DNA from: Baffinella frigidus
Taxonomy: Eukaryota > Cryptophyceae > Cryptomonadales > Baffinellaceae
Length of the DNA stretch: 11,284 nucleotides
Direction of reading: 5' to 3'
Assembly (NCBI GenBank): GCA_026770585.1
Contig: MU646595.1
Coordinates: 333,613-344,896 of the forward strand
The notes below the pieces were generated by a model. The model had not been told where the DNA came from, did no database searches, and saw nothing but the letters and a program-made list of their open reading frames with translations. The position numbers and the translations under genes are program-made. Position 1 is the stretch's first letter. Every line of letters begins with the position of its first letter. Positions 1-6,248 of this stretch are shown here, piece after piece.

Positions 1-162
1 GAGGGTAGAGGGTTGAGGGTTGAGGGTTGAGGGTTCAGGATTGAGGGTTGAGGGCTGATGAATGAGGGTTGAGGGTTCAGGATTTAGGGTTCAGGGTTTA
101 AAGTTTTGGGTTTAAGGTGTAGAACGAGGGTTTAGGGTTGAGGTGAAGGGTTTAGGGAGCAC
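1..162. repeat. Telomere-like heptamer array (TTGAGGG/TTTAGGG type), intron after exon 10
   Basis: Imperfect 7-mers, mainly GGGTTGA and GGGTTTA. It is the 5' part of an intron of the minus-strand gene running off the window, C-rich in the sense strand. Confidence 0.8.
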
Positions 163-226
163 CTGGTTCATGTCGCGGAGCCATGCTTTGAGCTGCTCGT
201 CGCGTTGGATCCCTTTGGGGATTGAC
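163..226 (-). CDS. PI4K-like gene, exon 10 (pre-kinase linker, second half)
   Basis: The acceptor AAACTAG|GTCAAT is phase 2, matching exon 9 and completing a Gly codon. The donor is AACCAG|GTGCTC. It reads SIPKGIQRDEQLKAWLRDMN plus Q, corresponding to the 'P-x-x-x-x-R-x-x-L-x-x-x-L-x-x-x-N' segment of the PI4K linker. The next exon, expected to begin the kinase N-lobe, is beyond base 1. Confidence 0.6.
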
Positions 227-3200
227 CTAGTTTATGGTGCATGGTTGATGGTTTATGATTTATGATTTATGGTTCATGATTTATGGTTGAGTGTTTATGG
301 TGTATGGATTATGGTTGAGTGTTTATGGTGTATGGTTCGTGTTTTATGGTTTATTGGTAAGTGTTTATAGTGTATGGTTTATGGTTGAGTTTTTATGGTG
401 TATGTTTGATGGTTTATGGTCTATGTTGTGTGGTTAGTGTTTTTTTATTATGGTTTAAGATCGGGGAAACACCCGAGCGAAATCCCGATGGAGCAGAAGC
501 GCTCAATGAGGTCGTGCTGCTCGAAGAAAAACGCCTTCCTCCTCGCCACCTGCAACCGGGTGTTTGGGGTTTGGGGTTTGGGGTTTGGTTTTGGGGGCTG
601 ATGAGGTCGTGCTGTTCGAAGAAAAACGCCTTCCACCTCGCGGCCCGCAGCCGGATTTATTATTTATTGTTTATTGTTTATTGATTATTGTTTATTGTTG
701 ATGGTTTTAGGGTCTGGAGTTGAGGGTTAAGGGTTAAGGGTTTATGGCGCATGGTCTATGATGTGTTGTTTATGGTTTATGGTTTAGAGTTTAGGGTTTC
801 GAGTTTAGGTGTGGGGTTGAGGGTTTAGGGTGTAGCCACCTGCAGGCGCCAGCGGTCGAACGTCCCAGGCGCCGCCTCCTCCCCAACCTCCTGCTTGGGG
901 TTGAGGTTTAGTGCTAAGGGTTGAGGTTTAGTGTTGATATTTAGGCCTGAAGCCTGAACCGGCTGCAGGGCTCATAGTATCCACCAAATCTCTGCATCAG
1001 ACCATAGAGTGTCCGATACATCTCGGCATCATAGTTTCGGGTGTGGGAGGACCTCATCAACCCTGCCTCCCGGGTGTTAGGGTTCAGGGTTCAGGGTTCA
1101 GAGTTTACCGATTGGGGGTGAGGGTGTAGGGTATCGAGAGGGCAGGGGACCTCAGTAACGCTCCTGGCTTCAGCGCTCAGGGTATCCAACAAATCACTCA
1201 ACCATAGTTTGGAGTGTGCAAAATATTTCGCCATCAGAGATTCGGGTGTGGGAGGGGACCTCCGGAATGCTCCCGTCACGCCACGCCCGCGTCCCTGGGT
1301 AGATCGCGCGCAGCCGCGCCTCCTGTGCAGGGAGTATCACTTCAGTACCTAATCTCCTCTCACTAGCCACGCAGCGGGCGACGAAGGGATTTACGGGCAG
1401 GAAATGCCCGCGTTTCTGTTACCTTATTCGTAGAAAACCACCCAATGTCCCTACGGGTTGCCTACCGTAGGGTCCTAGGTCTTATCCCTTACGGGTTATT
1501 CAAAATCTCTTCGAAGTTCGCCCTGTGGGATGGAGGCAGGTACACCTGGTGCTCCTTTCATTCTCAGGAGGCGGGGTTGCGCGAGATCCACCCTGTACAC
1601 CCTACACCATGAACCCTGCGCCCTGAACCCCAACCCCCCTGCATAGAGAGGCAGAGAGGGGGGGGGGGCGAGAGAGAGGGAGGGCGGGAGAGATGGAGGG
1701 AGCGAGAGAGTGTGCCGCAAGAACAACGTGAGCGAGCACACCCCGTAGGCACTCAAGGTCTGTCTGGGCGAGAATACTCGGCAGGAGACCTGCTCAAGTT
1801 GCATCTGCGACGCGCGCTCCACCAAGGTGTCCGCGTTGTCCATCAGCCCCATCCGCTTCCCGGACACCGCGGCTGTCTCCGCGAGCATCCGAAGACGGTC
1901 CAGCTCCCCCTGGCATGCATAAAGCTTACGTGAGAGGAGGACTTGTGTGGGCGCACCTCCGTACAAAATTTATAACGCAAAACAATCTAGGACTGCAAAA
2001 GTCCTGGGGTGTGATTTTAAAATTGTTTTCGTGTTGACAAGTCCCCCTTTACCGAGCACCTTACGGTGGTAGAAATTGCCTGAAGGTGGACGTTAGCGTC
2101 CTTTTTCACGGTGCAGGGTGCTTTTGAAATCGTTTGAGTGCTGGCGAATCCCCCTTTAACGGGAACCTTAAGGTGGTCGCTACCGTCAGCGTTTGACATT
2201 ACCTGGATCCTATCCCGCAGCTTCCCCGCGGCCCCCTCCCCCCCGAGCGTCATCGAGAACGCCGAGAAGAACTCGCTCTGCTGCGAGACCCCCGCGGCCT
2301 CAATGGTACTCACGGCGACGAACGCGAAGTGGATGTCCACGGCCATCATGTCCGCGAGACAGCGCTCGAGGCGCCCGCTCCCGGATATTGCCTGTCCCGT
2401 GGAGTTTCCGGATATTGCCTGTCCGATGGAGTTCCCCGTGATGGAGTTCCCTGCAGGGGTGGCGGTGCTGGATGTGGTTGATGAGGAGGCCACTGCGAGG
2501 TTGACCAGCGCTGGGAGGAGCTGCTCGATCTGTGTTTGGGGTGTTAGGGTTCAGGATGTGAGGTTTGGGGTTTGGGGTTTGCGGTATGGGTTTTGGGTTT
2601 TGGGTTTGGGGGGTTGGGGTTTGGGGTGTGGGGTTTAGGGAGTGGGGTTTGGGGTTTAGTGTTTGGGGTTTGGGGTTTGGGGTTTGGGGTTTGGGTTTGG
2701 AGTTTGCGGTTTGCGGTTTGGGGTTTGGGGTTTGCGGTTTACGATTTGGGGTGTGGGGTTTAGGGTTTAGGATTTGGGGTTTAGGGTGCAGGGTGCAGGG
2801 TTTAGGTTGTAGGTTTAAGGTTTTGGGGTTCAGGGTTTAGGGTTTAGGGTTTAGGTTTAAGGGGGTAGGGTGTAGGGTTTAGGGGTTTGAGGTGAGGATT
2901 TCGGGTTCAGGGTTTCGAGAAATACCGAGTGCGCAGGGAAGCTGGGCTTGCAGCACGAGCAGGCGGTCGCACAGCAGGTCGAAGAAGGACCCGGCACCAG
3001 GATAGGGTTTCCCAACCTCGCGCCCGGACTAGTCACGTGACCAATCCAACGAAAGTTACTACACAAAGGCTGCTTCTCTTAAAAAGGCCCCTCCAGCATT
3101 CTCGTGTGGCTGGACGGGTGGGAATATGTACCGAGTGCGCGGGTAGCTCGGCATGCAGAACATGCAGGCGATCGCACAGCAAGTCGAAAAAGGACCCGGA

Positions 3201-5950
3201 TCCGGCGTACTCCACCATGCACCCCAGCAACGCGTACTCGTCCAGTGATGACACGTCGATGTCTGGGTGCGGTGCCTCGACGCGGAGCACTTCTGGAGGC
3301 GCATCTGCTGCACCTGTGTGCCGTTTGGGTTTAGGGTTTGGGGGTCAGGGTTTCCAGTGTCCCCCGTCCCACGCCTGACTGACTCAGTGGCGTACTGCAC
3401 CATGCACCCACGCAAGGAATACTCGTGCAGGGAGGATACGTCGATGTCTGGGTGCGGTGCCTCGACGCGCAGGACTTCGGGAGGCTCTTCTGTTCCACCT
3501 GTGCGCCGTGAGGGTTTGGGGTTTGGGGTTTGGGGTTTGAGGTTTAAGGTTTAGGGTGTAGGGTGTAGGGTTTAGGGTTTGGGGTTTGGGGTTTGGGGTT
3601 TAGGGTTTATGGGTCAGGGTTTCCAGCGTTCCCAATCAAACGCGTGACAACCCCAGACAGGTTTGTACCAAGGCGATAACTAATCTGAGCAAGATTTGTT
3701 CCAGGAAGAGATGTTTGAACCAGGAAATGCTGAAGATAGTGAGCAGTGGTGGGCCCAGTGAGGCGACACGCGAGCAGAAGATGCTCCAGACAGTCACAGA
3801 AGATGCTCCAGACAGTCAGATGGTCTAGACAGTCTGATCTAGACAGTCACCCAAGTGGCACGGGAGCTCTCCTGCAGGCGATTCGATCGCACGCATCGAC
3901 GCTCCCCGCAGCGCCCACGGCAGCGAGAGCCCCGCACCCACCCCCCACCCCGCCCCGCGCAGTAGCGCCTGCGCGAGCAGCGTGTCCCCCCCGCCCACAC
4001 CCTGCTCCACCACTTCCCCCTCCACCGCTCCTGCCGTTCCTTCCGCCCCCCCGGAGTTATCGCTGGGCGCCGCATGCGCCGCCTGGGAAGATAGAGGGTC
4101 CTGGGAGAATGCTTCCGCCGCGGATTCCGCGGGAGCGCAGCCCAAGGCGTGCAGCTCCCGGACCCACGCGCGCGCCTCCTCCCCGCTCGGCGCCTGGCAC
4201 CAGTAGTGTACAAACACCGCCGCCTCGGCCTCCACGCTCTGCGCCGCGCTGCCGGTGTTGCTCGGGAGGAGCGGGAAGCCGTTGAACCCCCGGAAGAGCG
4301 CCCATCTGTCCTGCGGCGCGGCCGCGTCCGGCTGGGGGGAGGAGGCCGACGCCGCGGAAATGCAGAACTCCGTCGATGCGGCATCGCTGGTGAGATCGGT
4401 CCCATCGCTCGAGGGATCGGGTGTGTCGGGCGGGTCGGCGCTCCAGGCGCATACGCGCCCTGTCAGCGAGATGGCCACGGCGGCCTGGGGGGGGGACAAG
4501 GATTAATAAATTGTGAGACATGACCGCTACGCGCCAGGCAAGGTGGGACGAGGCGTAAGGGCCCTAGCAGCCTGCGACTACCCGTAAGGGTCTGGGGGGG
4601 GCCGCGGTCTTTTCTGTAGGGTTGGTATATCAGCTGAGTGCTGTTAATAAATCACCAATATCAGCAAATATTAGCAAGGTCGCTGTTGAGTCTGATAAGT
4701 TCGCTCGCCTGGGTATCGTGCGGGTGTGCGAAGAGGGACCGCTACGCGCCAGGAGGCAAGGTGAGACAAGGCGTAAGGGCCCTCACATCCCGCGACCACC
4801 CATAAGGATGGGGGAGGGGTTGATGCCTGGGTGTCGTGCGGGTGCGTGAAGAGGGAGAGCGTGCGCAGAGTGGCGTCGACAACGCAGAAGTACTTGCGCC
4901 AGTCCACCTCCATCTTCACCTGCCCATGGATGGGAAAGGAAAGGCTTGAATGATGGTCACGGGTTTCAGCCGGATTCACAGCTCTACTCCCTAATTCCTA
5001 CTCCATACACCCTACTCCCTACCCCCTACCCCCTACGCCCTACTCCCTGCACCCTGCTCCCTACGCCCTACTCCCTACTCCCTACTCTCTACCATTTACT
5101 CCCTACTCCCTACTCCCTACCCCCAAATCCCTAAACCCTCAACTCTAAACCTACGCTCGCCGCCATCTCTCTGACAGCCGGGAAAGAAAGGTGGTGGGGG
5201 TAGAGAGAATTTACCCCAGCAGTCGTTCGGAAGACCTTGACCATCAGCTCCCGCCTCTCCTCAGGAGGTTCACCGCCAGCGCCCCGCGCCCTCTCCTCAT
5301 TGTCTACCATGGTGTTGAGCGCCGCGGGAAAGGCGGAGAGGCAGCGGAGCATCTTGTCTAGCTCCTCGCTCTGCCGCAGACACCCCACCTGCGCAAACGC
5401 AGGTGTGTGAGAGTCGATGACGTTTCAGAACCGGGTTCCAGGAAGTCCTGATATCCGATCAGGATGGCATGGCAGAGAGCACCGGAAAACGAGGTGTCGA
5501 TAGTACCGATTGGGCAGCGGTTTCGCAGGCAACGTCGGGTGGCTGCTGCTTCATGTCCTCGAGCAGGCGGCGCGAGCGCGATAGCCACATCTTGAAGGTC
5601 TCCTCCACGTCGACCAGGTCAGACTCCGCATCCGAGATGGAAGACCGGAAAGAGGAATAGGCTGCTGAATGGCGATATTGTGCGGGCTGCTGTCCAGAAA
5701 ACGCGTCATCGTCCTGAGCGCCAGGTGTCAGCCCGCTTCCTTCCCGTCCCTCCTCCTGCCCGCTCGTCTCGTCGCCTCCCCCTCGTCTCTCTAGCGTCTC
5801 ATTCCCTCCGCGTCCCTCCAAAAACAACGATCCGCTCTCCTGCACAACCACACCCGCCTGTGCCGCTGCTTCGTTTCCCCCGACCTCCCCACCTAGCGAG
5901 AGACCATCTGCCTCGTCAGCTAGGGAGTGGTCTTGCTGGTCCGAGGCCAT
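163..5950 (-). CDS. PH-domain type III phosphatidylinositol 4-kinase-like gene (10 exons seen, 3' end off window)
   Basis: The probable role is phosphorylating phosphatidylinositol to PI4P on Golgi or endosomal membranes, with the PH domain as a membrane-binding module. Spliced exons give about 720 residues: an acidic disordered N-terminus (1-~130), a PH domain (about 195-345) with WRKYFCVVD at its start and a C-terminal EEARAWVREL helix, a helical region (about 450-660), and a linker containing FFFEQHDLIERFCSIG joined to QRDEQLKAWLRDMNQ. That linker matches the pattern before the kinase domain of PI4KIIIbeta/Pik1 proteins. The DFG-bearing catalytic domain is not in the window, so the family call is inference. 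About 720 residues before the catalytic domain suits the beta type better than the much longer alpha type. The start has GACGCC before ATGG and an in-frame TAG just upstream. All junction phases are compatible. Alternative: another PIK-related lipid kinase or a PH-domain adaptor. Confidence 0.55.
227..472. repeat. TTTATGG-type degenerate array, intron 9 of the PI4K-like gene
   Basis: Dozens of GTTTATGGT-like words spaced 7-17 bp, a drifted version of the telomere heptamer. Sense strand reads ACCATAAAC. Confidence 0.75.
473..549 (-). CDS. PI4K-like gene, exon 9 (pre-kinase linker, first half)
   Basis: The acceptor is CGGTTGCAG|GTGGCG; the donor CTCGG|GTGTTT is phase 2. The product is VARRKAFFFEQHDLIERFC then SIGISLG. 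The motif F-x-x-x-L-x-x-SIG-x-x-L is what precedes the catalytic lobe in PI4KIIIbeta-type enzymes. A truncated copy with a damaged acceptor lies at 605-657. Confidence 0.6.
550..839. repeat. Mixed heptamer array with exon ghost, intron 8 of the PI4K-like gene
   Basis: GGGGTTT units (559-596), a partial copy of exon 9 (605-657), TTTATTG units (655-700), then GGTTTAG/GGTTAAG units to about 833. The intron ends share the near-identical word TGCAGGTGGC at both splice junctions. Confidence 0.75.
605..657 (-). pseudogene. Ghost copy of exon 9, 5' part
   Basis: In the minus sense it reads RLRAARWKAFFFEQHDLI, nearly the same as exon 9. The acceptor AG of the true exon (TTGCAG|GTG) is CTGCGGGCC here, so it should not splice, and homology stops before the RFCSIG part. 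Confidence 0.75.
840..890 (-). CDS. PI4K-like gene, exon 8 (51-nt micro-exon)
   Basis: Seventeen codons, EVGEEAAPGTFDRWRLQ, lie between CCAAGCAG|GAGGTT and CTGCAG|GTGGCT, phase 0 both sides. It joins smoothly to exon 9 (FDRWRLQ-VARRKAFFFEQ). High GC content sets it apart from the array sequence on both sides. Confidence 0.55.
961..1278. repeat. Diverged tandem duplication (~110-bp units) in intron 7
   Basis: Two copies share blocks such as TATCCA-CAAATC and TCGGGTGTGGGAGG. On the minus strand the 961-1058 copy encodes a 34-codon reading frame (MRSSHTRNYDAEMYRTLYGL, then MQRFGGYYEPCSRF); the other copy has stops in that frame. Function unknown. Confidence 0.6.
1645..1715. repeat. GA-rich low-complexity tract
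   Basis: Purine-only GAGAGAGGGAGGG-type sequence on plus (CT-rich in the sense of the host gene), just inside the donor end of intron 7. Confidence 0.7.
1790..1909 (-). CDS. PI4K-like gene, exon 7 (helical)
   Basis: The acceptor CATGCCAG|GGGGAG and donor CTTGAGCAG|GTCTCC bound 40 codons, phase 0. It encodes GELDRLRMLAETAAVSGKRM followed by GLMDNADTLVERASQMQLEQ, continuous helix when joined to exon 6 (KLRDRIQ-GELDRLR). The upstream read-through CCACACAAGTCC... is intronic. Confidence 0.6.
1910..2202. other. Intron 6 of the PI4K-like gene, with internal duplication
   Basis: This intron is not heptamer-based. Segments at about 2019-2070 and 2127-2180 are related (both contain TCCCCCTTTA, then ACCTTA-GGTGGT). 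A small hairpin AGGACT/AGTCCT lies at 1989-2005. Confidence 0.5.
2203..2529 (-). CDS. PI4K-like gene, exon 6 (helical region with GNS-GQAIS repeat)
   Basis: The acceptor CCAAACACAG|ATCGAG and donor GGATCCAG|GTAATG (near consensus) bound 109 codons in phase 0. It begins IEQLLPALVNLAVA, has a Ser/Thr/Gly spacer built from 27-bp repeats, then RLERCLADMMAVDIHFAFVA and TIEAAGVSQQSEFFSAF. The pattern of a short helix pair followed by a Cys/His-Phe-Ala helix recalls the lipid kinase unique (LKU) region of PI4K, but this is a motif impression, not an alignment. Confidence 0.65.
2381..2449. repeat. 27-bp in-frame minisatellite inside exon 6
   Basis: Two near-identical 27-mers (2381-2407, 2408-2434) plus a 15-bp partial encode GNS-(I/T)-GQAIS repeats. 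The 27-bp length keeps the frame, so copy-number change is tolerated. Confidence 0.8.
2530..3131. repeat. TTTGGGG/TTTAGGG array and exon 5 ghost, intron 5 of the PI4K-like gene
   Basis: About 2535-2920 is nearly pure G-rich heptamer on plus, with runs of GGGGTTT around 2640-2700 and GGGTTTA around 2830-2860. The rest holds an exon 5 ghost and a unique stretch with the palindrome GTCACGTGAC (3032-3041). Confidence 0.85.
2924..3003 (-). pseudogene. Ghost copy of exon 5, 3' half
   Basis: Minus sense reads GAGSFFDLLCDRLLVLQAQL, against SGSFFDLLCDRLHVLHAEL in exon 5. It keeps a donor-like CACTCG|GTATTT but one extra base before it shifts the phase, and no acceptor is visible. Confidence 0.75.
3132..3313 (-). 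CDS. PI4K-like gene, exon 5 (start of helical region)
   Basis: The acceptor GGCACACAG|GTGCAG is phase 1 and the donor GCGCACTCG|GTACAT is phase 0. The product includes PPEVLRVEAPHPDIDVSSL, then MVEYAGSGSFFDLLCDRL and HVLHAELPAHS, an amphipathic helical stretch consistent with the armadillo-like helical domain of PIK enzymes. It is the only full-length copy: a 5'-half copy lies upstream (3388-3498) and a 3'-half copy downstream (2924-3003). Confidence 0.6.
3388..3498 (-). pseudogene. Copy of exon 5, 5' half, with intact acceptor (ghost or alternative exon)
   Basis: It follows GGCGCACAG|GTGGAA, in the same phase as exon 5, and reads GTEEPPEVLRVEAPHPDIDV then SSLHEYSLRGCMVQYATES. It lacks the SFFDLLCDRL half. 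A weak donor TCA|GTCAGG nearby would be phase 0 and could join exon 6 in frame. Confidence 0.65.
3776..3850. repeat. 22-bp minisatellite abutting the exon 4 donor
   Basis: AGAAGATGCTCCAGACAGTC units at 3776-3797 and 3798-3819, then shortened CTAGACAGTC units to 3850. Minus-strand copies repeat the donor word GTGACTGTCT (3850-3841 and 3797-3788). Confidence 0.75.
3851..4484 (-). CDS. PI4K-like gene, exon 4 (C-terminal half of PH domain, Ala/Gly-rich linker)
   Basis: The acceptor follows a run of nine C's (CCCCAG|GCCGCC). The exon encodes AAVAISLTGRVCAWSADPP, a Ser/Asp/Pro-rich loop insertion, strand FCISAAS, then VFVHYWCQAPSGEEARAWV with the near-invariant PH Trp in the last helix. An Ala/Gly/Glu-rich linker follows. 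The donor is CACTTGG|GTGACT, phase 1, matched by the phase-1 acceptor of exon 5. The exon is 634 nt, 211 codons plus one base. Confidence 0.65.
4522..4855. repeat. Tandem duplication covering the end of exon 3 and intron 3
   Basis: Unit 1 (about 4736-4855) and unit 2 (about 4522-4738) share CCGCTACGCGCCAGG, GGCGTAAGGGCCCT and, at their right-hand ends, TCGTGCGGGTG. Unit 2 carries about 100 bp of extra AT-rich sequence. At about 4707-4738 the minus strand reads RSLFAHPHDTQ, a ghost of exon 3's SLFTHPHDTQ. Confidence 0.7.
4800..4919 (-). CDS. PI4K-like gene, exon 3 (N-terminal half of PH domain)
   Basis: A clear pyrimidine tract precedes CATGGGCAG|GTGAAG. The exon reads VKMEVDWRKYFCVVDATL and continues RTLSLFTHPHDTQ, a typical PH-domain beta2-beta3 pattern (WRK-F-VVD, then a hydrophobic strand). 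Two ends are possible. TGG|GTGGTC at 4800 uses a normal GT but adds ASTPPPSLW to a loop. CAG|GCATCA at 4827 would be a GC-AG intron and gives the tighter domain HPHDTQ-AAVAISL. Both are phase 0. Confidence 0.6.
4985..5155. repeat. CCCTACT-type array, intron 2 of the PI4K-like gene (reversed orientation)
   Basis: CTCCCTAC, CCCTACC and CCCTACG units on plus, grading into CCCTAAA/CCCTCAA near 5130. Unlike every other array in this gene, the C-rich strand is plus, so the sense strand is G-rich. Confidence 0.8.
5215..5388 (-). CDS. PI4K-like gene, exon 2 (helical, leads into PH domain)
   Basis: The acceptor is GCGTTTGCGCAG|GTG after a pyrimidine-rich stretch. The donor is GCTGGG|GTAAAT. The exon is 174 nt, exactly 58 codons, phase 0 at both ends. 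It encodes a helical segment (VGCLRQSEELDKMLRCLSAF) and ends in ELMVKVFRTTAG, which is placed to form the first strand of the PH domain. Confidence 0.65.
5389..5506. other. Intron 1 of the PI4K-like gene (118 bp if exon 1 ends at 5507)
   Basis: The shortest intron in the window, without heptamers. A pyrimidine-rich ACTCTCACACACCTGCG precedes its acceptor. Confidence 0.5.
5507..5950 (-). CDS. PI4K-like gene, exon 1 (start codon, acidic disordered N-terminus)
   Basis: ATG at 5950-5948 begins MASDQQDHSLADEADG, in a strong context and with an in-frame stop upstream. The roughly 148 residues are rich in Gly, Glu, Ser and Asp and end with a short helix (VDVEETFKMWLSRSRRLLEDM). The 3' end is uncertain: TCG|GTACTA (end 5507), CCG|GTGCTC (5483) and GAC|GTTGCC (5534) are all phase 0 and all fit exon 2. 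Confidence 0.65.
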
Positions 5951-6161
5951 GGCGTCCTCCCGCTAACCTGGCCGCCCTCCTGTTGCGGGCGGGGGAGATT
6001 TTCTAATTTGTAGTTCGGATATTTCACCATAAGTCAACTTTTTGGCATTCAGTGGACTTTTGGTGAAATGTCAAGGATCTCAGAGCGCGAGAGGACGGAC
6101 GGGGCTTTTTACAGGTCTCTCAGGGCTCCTCCTCGTGGGCAGTGGAGGGCCGTGCTGGACC
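5951..6161. promoter_or_regulatory. Divergent intergenic region / presumed bidirectional promoter
   Basis: Only 211 bp separate the two start codons. It holds both 5' leaders and presumably both promoters. I see no TATA box. The AT-rich middle (about 6000-6060) carries an inverted repeat. Array orientation in flanking introns switches across this point. Confidence 0.5.
6021..6069. repeat. Inverted repeat in the shared promoter
   Basis: Arms ATTTCACCATAAGTC (6021-6035) and GACTTTTGGTGAAAT (6055-6069) pair at 14 of 15 positions around a 19-nt loop. It could be a protein-binding palindrome or a hairpin in the plus-gene leader. Confidence 0.6.
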
Positions 6162-6248
6162 ATGTCAGGAGACCGTGACTACGTCCCCCGCAACCACGCG
6201 ATGAGCGCGGCGCGCCACAACGACGACAGCAGCTTGGAGGACGACGAG
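6162..6248 (+). CDS. Coiled-coil/thioredoxin gene, exon 1 (start, cytosolic tail)
   Basis: ATG at 6162 starts 29 codons ([20 protein letters not shown], then DDSSLEDDE) ending at the near-consensus donor GACGAG|GTATGC, phase 0. The downstream hydrophobic exon lacks a usable ATG before its Arg-rich region, which supports a separate start exon. An earlier out-of-frame ATG at 6068 overlaps this start. Confidence 0.6.

Larger units (their letters stand above)
891..1789. other. Intron 7 of the PI4K-like gene (899 bp)
   Basis: Contents in plus order: heptamer array (893-950), duplicated ~110-bp segment (961-1070 and 1168-1278) separated by GGGTTCA units, a unique stretch with a short hairpin (CCCTACGG/CCGTAGGG at 1449-1456/1465-1472), and a GA-rich simple repeat (about 1645-1715). 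No exon with matching phases was found inside. Confidence 0.55.
3314..3850. other. Intron 4 of the PI4K-like gene (537 bp): duplication unit, arrays, minisatellite
   Basis: Contains short heptamer arrays (about 3325-3345 and 3510-3615), the 5'-half ghost of exon 5, two exact copies of GGGTCAGGGTTTCCAG (3342, 3611) that mark the duplication unit, unique sequence 3630-3770, and a 22-bp minisatellite next to the exon 4 donor. Confidence 0.65.

Noticed and set aside
1-162. Chromosome end (true telomere) at the left edge
   Set aside because: The repeats are degenerate, mixed with exons, and recur across the whole window in both orientations. Exon 10 lies directly beside them and its gene continues leftward.
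1091-1279. Minus-strand frame reading ESLMAKYFAHSKLWLSDLLD
   Set aside because: Its sister copy is stopped in this frame and open in a different one. No phase-compatible splice sites link it to exons 7 and 8.
2138-2638. Long plus-strand reading frames over exons 4 and 6 (for example 2138-2638, 3746-4285)
   Set aside because: They mirror the minus-strand exons, run into heptamer arrays and have biased Pro/Ser/Arg composition. The minus frame gives matching splice phases and a PH domain.
2565-2840. Frames of repeated Gly-Phe-Gly-Val-Trp over the G-rich array
   Set aside because: A seven-base repeat with no T-A-A/T-G-A in that register stays open by chance. No start or codon structure supports translation.
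3032-3041. Palindrome GTCACGTGAC (E-box/G-box core) as a promoter element
   Set aside because: It is inside intron 5, far from either start. A 10-bp palindrome alone is weak evidence.
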